64,000 nt of DNA, from contig NZ_JAUGZK010000003.1 of NCBI RefSeq assembly GCF_036327005.1, positions 62,001-126,000 on the forward strand, read 5' to 3'. A program made the translations under genes and the position numbers. The stretch is from Alkalimonas mucilaginosa. GTDB taxonomy: Bacteria > Pseudomonadota > Gammaproteobacteria > Enterobacterales > Alteromonadaceae. Shown one piece after another: positions 42,870 through 51,412 of this stretch (the first letter of the stretch is position 1; the number at the start of each line of letters is the position of its first letter). The notes under the pieces are model-generated. The model did not search any database, was not told the DNA's origin, and saw nothing but the letters and a program-made list of their open reading frames with translations.

Positions 42870-44845
42870 TGTGGCAACAGCAGGACTTATTCCAAATTTA
42901 CAACCGAGTGAATCACCCCGATCACTACGATGTAAACTGGATGAAGCGCCGTATTGCGGGCCTGCCATCCCGCATCCGGCAAAAGCTGCAAAAGGTGTTT
43001 TACACCGATGCGCTGACACTAACGGCCCGTGAGCGTAATACCAACCTGCGCCACGCTGCCGACCCAATACGCCGCAAGATAAAGCCGCTGTACATGGCGC
43101 TGAAACGGTTCAGTTTTGGCTACAAATCCATTGCCACCAAAGAGGCCACCCGCAAAACCGCCGCTGCCATTGCATCGGATATTTACCGCGCACTGGCAGA
43201 GCGGGCAGAGTATGCCCAAACCCAGTATCAGCACTACAACGACTGCCTGGCTGATTGCTATTCGTGGATATGCCAGTACAGCCTTGATCATCATCCGGAA
43301 GTGCAGCCGCCGTTTTGGAGCAACGAGCAGGAGTTGCCGGAACCGGAGTTCATGGAAGTAGCTTTGCTGAAAATCAAGTGTGATCGCTGGTGGTGCCGCA
43401 AGCTGCTGGTAGTGCGTAAGCGATACCTTGAAACGCTGGAAATTGTGGCCGGTAACGTGGGCCAGCAATCACCCTATGCCAGCAAATCGGCGGTTACTGA
43501 GTGGGCGCGTGATCAGCAGGCAACCCAGCAGTGGGCGGAATCGGGCGAACTGGTAAACCAAAGCGGCCAGGTAATCAGCCTGGAACAAGCGCTGGCTGCA
43601 GGGATGGGTGACCCTGAGAACATGCGTTGCGAGCTGATGAAACGCATATCAGGGCTTGAGGACTACGCCGAAGAAATGCAGCTGCAAGGCCTGTTCTTTA
43701 CCCTGACGGCCCCGAGCAAATACCACCCGAAGTCAAAGAACTGGAATGGTGCCACACCGAAACAAGCCCAGTCGTATCTGGTTGATGTGTGGGGGCTGGT
43801 AAGGGCTGCGCTTGGACGGCGTAATATCAGCTATTTTGGTGTACGGGTAGCGGAACCGCACAAAGACGGCTGCCCACACTGGCACATGCTGATCTGGTGC
43901 GAGCCATCCAAAGCAAGGCAGCTGTGCCGCATTGTGAAAAGATACTGGTGCCAGGAAGACCGGCACGAACTGATCGCCCGGTTCAAACACCGCAAAGCCC
44001 TGCGCAAGCAATACCGTAAAAAACGCCAGCTGTATGGCTACTTCAAAAAGCTGGGCCAGAAGGTAAAAGCCCCCGCCAAAAGCTACTGGCCTAGCGCACC
44101 ACGCTTTACAGTCGAAAAGTTAGAAAGCAGCCCCCGCGATGAAAGCGGCAAGCGCCAAGGGGGCGCTGCAGCGTACATTGCCAAGTACATCGCCAAAAAC
44201 ATCAATGCCAAGGGCGTGGAAAGTCTGGTGTGCGAGGAAACCGGCAAGGTGGTTGCCGACATCATCAACCATGTTCAGGCATGGAAAAGCCGCTGGGGGA
44301 TCCGCCAATTCCAGTTTCAGGGCTGCGACCCAATCACGGTTTACCGCGAACTTAGGCGGGTACGACAAAGCATCGACGCTGAAAAACTGGAGCTGATCCG
44401 CCAGGGGGCAGAATCCGAGCTGTTTATTGATTTTATCCGAGCCATGAAGGAGGTCGATTGCGGGCTGGCTTACGAAGTGGAGCCCATGGCGAATCAATAC
44501 GGGGAAGCCGCCAAGCGGGTGAAAGGGGTAACGGTGGGCAATGTTACCGCCTGGACCCGCTCGGAGAAATGGCAGTTGCGCCGCAAGGCGTGCAGTTCAG
44601 TCGGCGCAGCCGACCTATCTTGGACTAGTGGGAATAACTGTACGCCCCGGTCTTTGGGGCACAAATTTGACGCTTTAGGTATCGACGCGGAAGCACTGGC
44701 GCTGATGGAACGCGGCTGTACGGTAACGATCGGGGTAGAAAAGTGGAGGATCGGCAGGTTCGGGCAAATCGAACCCGCCCCACACCTGAAGTACGCCAAC
44801 CCATGGGACGCCAAAAACCCCGATTTCACCCTGATTGAACACTGA
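42866..44845 (+). CDS. Replication initiator endonuclease, P2 gpA family
   Basis: 659 residues from the ATG at 42866, overlapping the previous stop (ATGA). The HUH metal site is H338-W-H340 in HKDGCPHWHMLIW. The catalytic tyrosine pair is Y437 and Y441 in AAAYIAKYIAKNI. These are the marks of rolling-circle initiators of the P2 gpA type, which nick the origin (within the A gene in P2) and stay covalently bound to the 5' end. The size fits (P2 gpA has 761 residues). Confidence 0.92.
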   Translation: MMWQQQDLFQIYNRVNHPDHYDVNWMKRRIAGLPSRIRQKLQKVFYTDALTLTARERNTNLRHAADPIRRKIKPLYMALKRFSFGYKSIATKEATRKTAAAIASDIYRALAERAEYAQTQYQHYNDCLADCYSWICQYSLDHHPEVQPPFWSNEQELPEPEFMEVALLKIKCDRWWCRKLLVVRKRYLETLEIVAGNVGQQSPYASKSAVTEWARDQQATQQWAESGELVNQSGQVISLEQALAAGMGDPENMRCELMKRISGLEDYAEEMQLQGLFFTLTAPSKYHPKSKNWNGATPKQAQSYLVDVWGLVRAALGRRNISYFGVRVAEPHKDGCPHWHMLIWCEPSKARQLCRIVKRYWCQEDRHELIARFKHRKALRKQYRKKRQLYGYFKKLGQKVKAPAKSYWPSAPRFTVEKLESSPRDESGKRQGGAAAYIAKYIAKNINAKGVESLVCEETGKVVADIINHVQAWKSRWGIRQFQFQGCDPITVYRELRRVRQSIDAEKLELIRQGAESELFIDFIRAMKEVDCGLAYEVEPMANQYGEAAKRVKGVTVGNVTAWTRSEKWQLRRKACSSVGAADLSWTSGNNCTPRSLGHKFDALGIDAEALALMERGCTVTIGVEKWRIGRFGQIEPAPHLKYANPWDAKNPDFTLIEH

Positions 44846-44930
44846 GGGATCGCGAATGTTGTTGAAGGACTGGATATGAAGCAAGCACCAATGGCAGCGC
44901 TGTTAGCTGCCAGCGAATAAGGGGTATCAC

Positions 44931-45179
44931 ATGCGGGTATTATGCACAGTATGCGGCAGCAAAGCCGTGATCGGCAAAACAGACAGGGTAAGCATTGGCT
45001 ATGCGAACCTGTATTGCTCCTGCACGGATCCGGAGTGCGGCCATACCTTTGTTACCAATGTGTCCTTTAGCCATACACTGAGCCCCTCGGCCAAGACGGC
45101 CAGCGAAGTGGTCACCGCGCTGGCCCGTTCGCTGTCACCAGAACAGCGCCGGGCATTGCAACAGGAGCTGGCATTTTAA
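44931..45179 (+). CDS. ogr: Ogr/Delta-type late gene activator
   Basis: 82 residues. CTVCGSKA near the start and CSCTDPECGHTFVTN later give the four-cysteine zinc site (CxxC, CxxxxC) of Ogr/Delta proteins, and AYANLYC-like and TFVTNVSF segments match the family. In P2 and P4 it recruits RNA polymerase to late promoters, so it should activate the portal-terminase and scaffold-onward operons here. AAGGGG precedes the ATG. Confidence 0.88.
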   Translation: MRVLCTVCGSKAVIGKTDRVSIGYANLYCSCTDPECGHTFVTNVSFSHTLSPSAKTASEVVTALARSLSPEQRRALQQELAF

Positions 45180-45188
45180 TTTGAATTA

Positions 45189-45298
45189 TTGACACACGCT
45201 GAACAAGCGGTCTATGCTTTGGGTGCTGGCCATATTGCCAGCCAGGTTTAGCAGCCTGAAATCCCAAGCGAGCACAGACCGCTCAGAGCGGTTTTTTT
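45189..45298 (+). ncRNA. Candidate small RNA with own promoter and terminator
   Basis: TTGACA (45189-45194), 18 bases, TATGCT (45213-45218) make a good promoter. A strong terminator follows: ACCGCT (45278-45283), CAG, AGCGGT (45287-45292) and a T run to 45298. The transcript would be about 75 bases, starting near 45225, with a hairpin of GCTGGC and GCCAGC. No ORF fits. Its GGTTTAGCAG (45245-45254) is complementary, with one bulge, to CTGCTAACC at 45377-45385 in the leader of the next gene. Confidence 0.55.
45278..45298 (+). terminator. Rho-independent terminator of the candidate small RNA
   Basis: ACCGCT-CAG-AGCGGT with a run of seven T, about 100 bases downstream of the ogr stop; it also ends the early/ogr transcript. 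Confidence 0.85.
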
Positions 45299-45456
45299 GT
45301 GCAAACTATCTGCTACCCGTTTTTTGGCGGGCTAGGCAGGGGCACCGCAAGGTGCGCCAGTTTCGTTTGGGCTGGTCTGCTAACCCTGTTTAGTCCGTCA
45401 CCATATTTAGCAGTGTGGTGCCGGTTTTTCTAAACCCAAACGATAGGTACACCACT

Positions 45457-45696
45457 ATGAATCATACCACCCTGGCCGAAGCCGTATTACTGGATAACGC
45501 TGCCGACACCAACCCACAACTGGCCGGTAGCGCCCTTGAAAACACCCTGCAAACCATCGACGTAATAGGCACCCTGCTGCAGGGCCGCGCCGAACCCTTA
45601 ACCCCCGAACAGCTGGAAGCCGTAGGCCAAACCCTGAAAGAAACCACCATGCTGGCGATGTGCTACTTTATCCGACAGGGCCATAAAGCCCACTGA
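45457..45696 (+). CDS. Small phage protein of unknown function
   Basis: 79 residues from the ATG at 45457. Acidic, helical: TLAEAVLLDNAADTNPQLAGSALENTLQ, then LTPEQLEAVGQTLKETTMLAMCYFIRQGHKAH. A leader of about 160 bases with possible secondary structure precedes it. Function unknown. Confidence 0.55.
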   Translation: MNHTTLAEAVLLDNAADTNPQLAGSALENTLQTIDVIGTLLQGRAEPLTPEQLEAVGQTLKETTMLAMCYFIRQGHKAH

Positions 45697-45704
45697 TCTT
45701 TTGC

Positions 45705-45740
45705 TTGCAATCTGCGGTTATTGTTACTACAATAACCGCA
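45705..45740 (+). promoter_or_regulatory. BrnT-BrnA promoter and operator
   Basis: TTGCAA (45705-45710), 17 bases, TACAAT (45728-45733). A perfect 12-bp dyad, TGCGGTTATTGT (45713-45724), TACT, ACAATAACCGCA (45729-45740), covers the spacer and -10. This fits autorepression by BrnA. Confidence 0.75.
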
Positions 45741-45767
45741 TAACAACATAAAAGCAGGACGCAAACA

Positions 45768-46040
45768 GTGCGCATTAGTTACGACCCGGCCAAAAACCAG
45801 CGAAACATTCAGGAGCGCCAGTTGTCGTTTGACGATGCGGTTCATTTGGACTGGGCAACCGCCAGAATATGGCAGGATACCCGCAAAGTGTATCCGGAAG
45901 TACGGTACATTGCCGTAGGCTATCTGGCTGCCCGCTTGCATGTGTTGTGCTTTGCAGAGACCGCAGACGGGATCCGGGTAATCAGTTTCAGAAAGGCAAA
46001 CCAACGGGAGCAAAGAGCGTATGAAACAACTGATAGATGA
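45768..46040 (+). CDS. brnT: BrnT-family toxin
   Basis: 90 residues. RISYDPAKNQRNIQERQLSFDDAVHLDW and GIRVISFRKANQREQRAYE match the BrnT ribonuclease family, with a RelE-like fold and C-terminal ISxRxA-type motif (ISFRKA here). It is the first gene of the pair, overlapping brnA by 20 bases. GCAGGACG lies before the GTG start at 45768. It is inserted between ogr and the late head genes. Confidence 0.9.
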   Translation: MRISYDPAKNQRNIQERQLSFDDAVHLDWATARIWQDTRKVYPEVRYIAVGYLAARLHVLCFAETADGIRVISFRKANQREQRAYETTDR

Positions 46041-46287
46041 TGAAGGCGAAGTGCGTGAATTGACCGAAGAGGATTTGGCGAAATTCAAGCCAGCCGCCGA
46101 AGTGCTGCCGGCCAGTTTAATGGCAAAGCTGAACCGGGGCGGGCGTCCGGTGTCCGATAACCCCAAAGTGTCTACCACAGTGAGGTTTGATGCCGAGGTG
46201 ATCAACGCCTTCAGAGCCACCGGCAAAGGCTGGCAAACCCGCATGAACAACGCCCTGAAAGAGTGGCTGGCAACACACCCGCAGTAA
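46021..46287 (+). CDS. brnA: BrnA-family antitoxin
   Basis: 88 residues. The N-terminal acidic segment neutralises BrnT in known systems. The C-terminal GRPVSDNPKVSTTVRFDAEVINAFRATGKGWQTRMNNALKEWL is a ribbon-helix-helix DNA-binding domain, which should bind the 12-bp dyad at 45713-45740. It overlaps the toxin gene and converges on the portal gene. Confidence 0.9.
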   Translation: MKQLIDDEGEVRELTEEDLAKFKPAAEVLPASLMAKLNRGGRPVSDNPKVSTTVRFDAEVINAFRATGKGWQTRMNNALKEWLATHPQ

Positions 46288-46301
46288 ACAACCGCCGCTA
46301 T

Positions 46302-46328
46302 GCCGGGGGGTAATGCTTAGCCCCCGGC
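46302..46328. terminator. Bidirectional hairpin between brnA and the portal gene
   Basis: GCCGGGGG (46302-46309) and CCCCCGGC (46321-46328) form an 8-bp stem that spans the portal stop codon. No T run is present, so activity is uncertain. Confidence 0.5.
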
Positions 46329-47360
46329 GCTATCGGTACTCATATCAAACACCAGCCGCACACCGGGCGGCACTTCCGGATCCCGCTCGATGGCATCCAC
46401 CAGCATCTTAATCAGCGGCCGCGTTTCCGCTTTAAAATACACACTTTCGTACTTAGTCGGGTCACCAAGGCCAGCCGTGTTGGTTGGGATCATGCCACCC
46501 AGGCCAGCGGGGAACCGGTGAGCGTTAAACACATCCTGGGCGCTGACGGCTTTCACGTTGAAAAACTCGTCTTTGCTTTCAAAGTTGCCAACAGGGATCA
46601 GCTGAATGCCTTTTTCTTTACCACCTGGGATATTCACAAACAGAGATTTAAAGTTGCCCACACCTTTGGAGCTTTGGATTTTCTCGCGGATTTCTTTTTC
46701 TACATCCGCGTCCAGGTTCGGATCCGTGGCGTAGAGAATAAAACCCATGTGGGCACCGTTGATGTAATATTTGCGCCGGAACAGGGTTGAATCCTCGTTC
46801 AGCAACGCGGCCTGCAAGCCGCCCAGGTAATCGGGGCAGCCATACACCTGTTGCACCGGATCATAAATCCGCACCCAAATCACATCCCGCGCTTTGTATT
46901 TTTTTACTTCGCCTTCACGCTGCAGTACCACAGCGCCGCCATCTGCTGATGCCCTGGTGCGATAACTGGGCAACGGAAACAAGCGGATCACTTTACCAAA
47001 GCCATTGCGGATTTTAAGCAATGCCAGATCACCAAACTGCACCAGATTTAAAAATGCTGCACCAACCTGCTGGGCGCTCATGCCACCGGATCCGAATCGG
47101 GCCGTGGCCATGTTGGCACGGCTTTGCAAAATGCCGCCATGCTGGGCATTACGGCGCGGCAGGTTCGCCAGTAGATGCCTGTCTACCGGGGGTTCCCAGT
47201 AGTCGTGCATGTCGTTGTAGAACAGCGAATCATAGTCGGTCAGCCACATGGAGGGCATCACCGTTTCCGGCATGCTAAATACCACCGTTTTCGGTGCTTC
47301 AGCTTCGCTGGTTTCAGCCTGTTCGCTGGCCTTGCTGTCAGCTAGTGTTGTATCGACCAT
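46317..47360 (-). CDS. Phage portal protein (P2 gpQ family)
   Basis: 347 residues, near P2 gpQ (344). WEPPVDRHLLANLPRRNAQHGGILQSRANM, FGDLALLKIRNGFGKVIRLFPLPSYRTR, YGCPDYLGGLQAALLNEDSTLFRRKYYINGAHMGFILY and AHRFPAGLGGMIPTNTAGLGDPTKYE are typical. It forms the dodecameric vertex for DNA entry. It overlaps the 3' end of the terminase gene by 19 bases and is transcribed leftward with it. Confidence 0.93.
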   Translation of the reverse strand: MVDTTLADSKASEQAETSEAEAPKTVVFSMPETVMPSMWLTDYDSLFYNDMHDYWEPPVDRHLLANLPRRNAQHGGILQSRANMATARFGSGGMSAQQVGAAFLNLVQFGDLALLKIRNGFGKVIRLFPLPSYRTRASADGGAVVLQREGEVKKYKARDVIWVRIYDPVQQVYGCPDYLGGLQAALLNEDSTLFRRKYYINGAHMGFILYATDPNLDADVEKEIREKIQSSKGVGNFKSLFVNIPGGKEKGIQLIPVGNFESKDEFFNVKAVSAQDVFNAHRFPAGLGGMIPTNTAGLGDPTKYESVYFKAETRPLIKMLVDAIERDPEVPPGVRLVFDMSTDSAGG

Positions 47361-49138
47361 GATGATTTCCTTTGGTGTTGGTGGTTAAGGGGTTGGTTAA
47401 TAACTGCGTGAGAAATGGCAAAGAACACATCAGCATGCCCGGTGGTATTGTCGCGGCTGGCCTTAAAGGTAATGGCCCCGCCCGAATCCGTAGTGGTGCG
47501 ACGAATAGAAAGACAGCTCATGGCAATGTCTTTGTGGCCGGCATCCCATTCGATGTTGCCAGCTTCAATCAGCTCTACCATTTTCAGCACCAGGCGCGTT
47601 TTGCTGTTGACGCTGTAATGAATGGCCGTAGCTTCGCGTGGGTACAAGGTGCTGATGCTGTCGAACACACCGGCACCAATGCCGGTGGTATCCACGCCAA
47701 TATAGGTAACCCGGTACTTGGCATAAATCTTTTGAATTTCGGCAACGTGGTGGGCAAAGTTCATGCCGCGCCAGTAGTGCTTTTCCAGTATGCGGAATTT
47801 CTCGCCGTCTTTTTCTGGCGGAGCTACTACCACAAGAGTGGCATTGTCGCGGGTGCGTGACGGATCATAACCAAGCCATACCTCACGGTTGCCAAAGGGG
47901 CGGGGCGCTGCTGGTTTGTGATCCTGCCAGCGGGCCGCGTCCACCATGCAGCGTTCCAGATCGGAAAATTTGAAGATGCTGGCCGCGTCATCCACAAACA
48001 CACACATAAACAGGTTGGCGAAGTCGTCGGCGTTGTACTCGTCGCGCAGTTCGTCAATGTCGAACAGCTCGCAGCCGCCAGCCAGTGCATCCTGAATGGT
48101 CACCACAAAGCGCCATTGCCTATCCGGGCACAGGCGGCCGCCATCGCGCAGCGCATCAAATGCAGGGAACTCGATGTCTTCGCGTTCGGCTTTGCCTTGG
48201 CGCCAGTGATCACCTGTCCAGAACGTATAAGCAGGATGTGCTTTGGTGGATGGCGTTGAAAAATACGTTTTCCGCCATTTCTTGTGTGTGGCCATGGCAC
48301 TGGCCAGCTTGTTCAGCACATCGAACTTGCCGATCCAGAAGTATTCATCAATGTACACGTGGCCGTGGTAACTCTGGGCGGTCTTGCTGTTGGTGCTTAG
48401 AAATCGCAGCTCTGCGGCACCGTGCGCCGTATTCAGCACAATGGGGTTGCCGGTCAGCTCGATTTCAAAAAATTCATGGGCAATGGCAATGATGTAACTG
48501 CGGAATACTTCGGCCTGGCTGCGCGAGGCGCTAAGGAAAATCTGCGGATCACCGGTCAGCGTGGCTTGCTCGAAGGCTTCCCCGGCAAAGTAGTAAGTGG
48601 CACCAATCTGGCGGCTTTTTAAAATGTTGCGGATCCGCTGATGCAAGTTGCTGTGCATCGTTTTCTGGTAGGCAAAAAGCGTATCGTGCCAGGTGGCAAA
48701 GTCGTCGGCCGTCAGGTGGCTTACATCGTTCTTTTTACGCCGGCCCTTGCGTTTACCGCCATCGCCATTGCTGCCGTTGGATTGGGTGCTGCCGGATTTG
48801 GTACCGCCATGGCTGTCGGTACCATCGGCCACCGCCTGTGCTTTGCGCTCGGCTTCAATCCGCTGTTTTTTCAGTCGTACATGCTGCTGGATAAGCATGT
48901 CCAGTTCTTTGATCTGCCCGTTGGTTTTGTCGGCAATATCCGTCAGCAACACTATGCGCCGGGCTATAGCATCGTCTACTTCTTCTTCGCGCAGCAAGTC
49001 CCGCCAGCCGTGCTTGTCTGCCCAGTAGTAAATAATACGGTTGTTTGGCAGCCCTAAATCATCGCGGATCTCGTCTGGCGTCCAGCGCTTCAAATACAAG
49101 CGTTTTGCAGCTTCGCGGATTTCGGGAGAGTAAGCCAT
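47342..49138 (-). CDS. Terminase ATPase subunit (P2 gpP family)
   Basis: About 598 residues from the ATG at 49138 (P2 gpP has 590); the frame is open to 49177 and the ribosome site is weak. An N-terminal HTH (AYSPEIREAAKRLYLKRWTPDEIRDDLGLPN) is followed by the Walker A-like LKSRQIGATYYFAGEAF, Walker B HVYIDEYFWIG, and a C-terminal nuclease-like region with GYDPSRTRDNATLVVV and YIGVDTTGIG. It pumps DNA into the head. Confidence 0.93.
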   Translation of the reverse strand: MAYSPEIREAAKRLYLKRWTPDEIRDDLGLPNNRIIYYWADKHGWRDLLREEEVDDAIARRIVLLTDIADKTNGQIKELDMLIQQHVRLKKQRIEAERKAQAVADGTDSHGGTKSGSTQSNGSNGDGGKRKGRRKKNDVSHLTADDFATWHDTLFAYQKTMHSNLHQRIRNILKSRQIGATYYFAGEAFEQATLTGDPQIFLSASRSQAEVFRSYIIAIAHEFFEIELTGNPIVLNTAHGAAELRFLSTNSKTAQSYHGHVYIDEYFWIGKFDVLNKLASAMATHKKWRKTYFSTPSTKAHPAYTFWTGDHWRQGKAEREDIEFPAFDALRDGGRLCPDRQWRFVVTIQDALAGGCELFDIDELRDEYNADDFANLFMCVFVDDAASIFKFSDLERCMVDAARWQDHKPAAPRPFGNREVWLGYDPSRTRDNATLVVVAPPEKDGEKFRILEKHYWRGMNFAHHVAEIQKIYAKYRVTYIGVDTTGIGAGVFDSISTLYPREATAIHYSVNSKTRLVLKMVELIEAGNIEWDAGHKDIAMSCLSIRRTTTDSGGAITFKASRDNTTGHADVFFAISHAVINQPLNHQHQRKSSWSIQH

Positions 49139-49337
49139 TTTGCAATAACAGAGCCAGGTGAAACCAAAGAATGGCACCAGTGTATTGCCTGGCCTTGATG
49201 CGTTAACTAACTAAAATTCTTACCAATTCCTAAATGATAAAAATCGGAATGGCACAGAACAACGCCCAGTGATCAGGCGTTTACAAAGCCGTAAGCTGAA
49301 AGCCTCAAAGTGTAATTTCTACTGGCAGAGCAGGCAA

Positions 49338-50255
49338 ATGGCAAAACAAACTGGGTGGGTAATCGCAGCAACCGCAGGCGCAACAATTGACGGGCGCGTC
49401 ATTACCGAGCAGTGGATTAAAGACATGGCCGAACAGTACTCAACCGAAGAGTACACCGCCATGGTGTGGCCAGAGCATTTTCGTTCATCCTGGGCACCGT
49501 TCGACGGTAAGAACTGGGGCACCGTGGATGAAGTGAAAGCCGCCAAAGCCGGTGGGAAATTGCGCTTGTACGTGAAGTTAACCGCCAATGATTACCTGCT
49601 GCAGGCCAACAAAGACGGCCAAAAGCTGTTTATGTCCATCGAGCCCAACATTGATTACAAGGGCACTGGCAAAGCCTACCTGACCGGCATTGCCGTAACG
49701 GACAGCCCGGCCAGCACCGGAACCACCCGGCTAAAGTTCTCTGTTGGCGAGCAGCTGCACGACCACGAAGTAAGCCAGTTAGAACAACTGCTATTTACCG
49801 ATTTCATCAACGACAAAGACCAACAAACCACGGCCACGGAAAAGGGCCTGCTTGCCATTTTGCAAGACTTTTTCACATCCAAACAGCCAGCACCGGCAAC
49901 AGAACCCCCTGAGGACGACACAATGAACAAAGAGCAATTCGATGCCCTGATGGGCAAAATTGGCGGCATTGAAAGCAAGGTTGCCGATCTGGAAACCAAA
50001 TTCAGCAAAGCGCCGGATGGCGATAAGCCAGCGGATCCGGCCAGCGATAAGCCGGCCGTCAAAGACGACGATAAGCCATCCGACAAGCCATCGGAAACCA
50101 TCACCGCCGAGCAATTTAGCCAGCTGAATGAAAGCCTGGGTGCCCTGGTTAAAAAAGTGGATGGCCTGGAACAACAGTTCAAGGACATCAGCAAGGAAGT
50201 GCCAGGCCAGGAGCCAGACGCAGCCGGAACCGGCGATTCGTTCAGCGTGGTGTAG
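49338..50255 (+). CDS. Capsid scaffolding protein / prohead protease (P2 gpO family)
   Basis: 305 residues from the ATG at 49338; the frame is open from 49269. The N-terminal protease domain has AKQTGWVIAATAGATIDGR (D18), MVWPEHFRSSW (H47) and QKLFMSIEPN (S100), corresponding in order and spacing to the Asp-His-Ser triad of P2 gpO. A linker rich in Asp, Lys and Pro (about residues 230-255) and a C-terminal coiled-coil scaffold follow. It is divergent from the terminase gene; ATTCC and GGAAT arms 15 bases apart in the gap (about 49230-49254) may be an activator site. Confidence 0.92.
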   Translation: MAKQTGWVIAATAGATIDGRVITEQWIKDMAEQYSTEEYTAMVWPEHFRSSWAPFDGKNWGTVDEVKAAKAGGKLRLYVKLTANDYLLQANKDGQKLFMSIEPNIDYKGTGKAYLTGIAVTDSPASTGTTRLKFSVGEQLHDHEVSQLEQLLFTDFINDKDQQTTATEKGLLAILQDFFTSKQPAPATEPPEDDTMNKEQFDALMGKIGGIESKVADLETKFSKAPDGDKPADPASDKPAVKDDDKPSDKPSETITAEQFSQLNESLGALVKKVDGLEQQFKDISKEVPGQEPDAAGTGDSFSVV

Positions 50256-50319
50256 CGCTGCAGCAGCAGCTTAATGCAACACAACATCAGCAATCACTAG
50301 CAGCAGCGAGAGTAGAAAA

Positions 50320-51345
50320 ATGCAACTGACAAAATTAGCACTATCGTGTGCGCTGGCCTACAGCGCATCACTGGCGAAAGCCTACGAAACCACCGATCCA
50401 AGCCAGCAGTTTGCGGTAACCAGCCCCATGGAAACGCGGTTGCGTGCTGCCATGCTGGATTCGGTCGAATTCCTTGGCCTGATCACCGCCATGGATGTGG
50501 ATCAGATTAAAGGCCAGGTGGTGAATGTTGGCAGCAACGTCATTGCCACAGGCCGCAGTGAAACCGGCCGGTTTACGTCTGGACAAACCGTTGATGGCAA
50601 CACTTATGAACTGGTAGAAACCGACAGCTGCGCTTTTGTGACCTGGGCAACGATGGCCGCTTGGGCCAATGCCGGCAACGAAAAGCAGTTTATGCAGTTG
50701 ATGAGCCAGAACGCCACCCGCCGCTTTGCACTCGATGTGCTGCGCGTTGGTTTCAACGGTGTATCGATTGCGACCACGACCAACCCAACCACCAACCCAT
50801 TGGGGCAGGATGTCAACAAAGGCTGGCACCAGTTGGTAAAAGAAAAAGCGCCGGATCAGGTGGTGACGGATCCTATCTATTTTAATCCGGACGCGACCGG
50901 TGAACTGGCCGAAGGCGAATACAAAACGCTGGACGCCATTGTCACCGAAATTAAAAACACCCTGATCCCGGAACAGTTCCGCAACGACCCGCGCCTGGTA
51001 GTGCTGGTAGGCAGTGATTTAACTGCAGCGGCACAAACCAAGCTGATGAATCAGGCCGATAAGCCCAGCGAGCGGGTAGCCGCCCAAATGATGGATAAAT
51101 CCATTGGTGGGTTAAAGGCCTATACGCCGCCGTTCTTCCCTGGCAAGCGCCTGGTGGTGACCATGCTTTCGAATCTGCATGTGTACACCCAGCGCGGCAC
51201 CCGACAGCGCAAGTCCGAAAACGTGGAAGACCGCAAACGCTGGGAAGACAAGTACTGGCGCTTTGAAGGCTACGCAGTGGAAGAGTACACCGCCTACGGT
51301 GCCATTGACGAAGCCGCCATGAACATCGGGCCAGCGCCGGAATAA
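50320..51345 (+). CDS. Major capsid protein (P2 gpN family)
   Basis: 341 residues (P2 gpN has 357). LDSVEFLGLITAMDVDQIKGQVVNVG, the ATTTNPTTNPLGQDVNKGWHQLVKE loop, LVVLVGSDLTAAAQTKLMNQ and the C-terminal NEN-like YEEYTAYGAIDEAAM-type segment (VEEYTAYGAIDE) follow the family. HK97-fold shell subunit, processed by gpO in P2. The N-terminal hydrophobic stretch is not a signal peptide for export in this context. Confidence 0.92.
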   Translation: MQLTKLALSCALAYSASLAKAYETTDPSQQFAVTSPMETRLRAAMLDSVEFLGLITAMDVDQIKGQVVNVGSNVIATGRSETGRFTSGQTVDGNTYELVETDSCAFVTWATMAAWANAGNEKQFMQLMSQNATRRFALDVLRVGFNGVSIATTTNPTTNPLGQDVNKGWHQLVKEKAPDQVVTDPIYFNPDATGELAEGEYKTLDAIVTEIKNTLIPEQFRNDPRLVVLVGSDLTAAAQTKLMNQADKPSERVAAQMMDKSIGGLKAYTPPFFPGKRLVVTMLSNLHVYTQRGTRQRKSENVEDRKRWEDKYWRFEGYAVEEYTAYGAIDEAAMNIGPAPE

Positions 51346-51412
51346 CGCCAGGTAAAACCATCCGCGCCGGGCTGAATCAGCCCGGCAAGTAAACACAAGC
51401 AAGGATACTGCC

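Noticed and set aside
44856..44920. Two tiny overlapping ORFs (7 and 14 codons) between the replication gene and ogr
   Set aside because: They have no clear ribosome site or conservation evidence in the window and lie in what is probably the ogr leader.
45300..45456. Naming the 45.2-45.4 kb region as a C4 antisense RNA
   Set aside because: The layout is suggestive, but I could not confirm the family's sequence signature by eye, so it is given only as a candidate small RNA.
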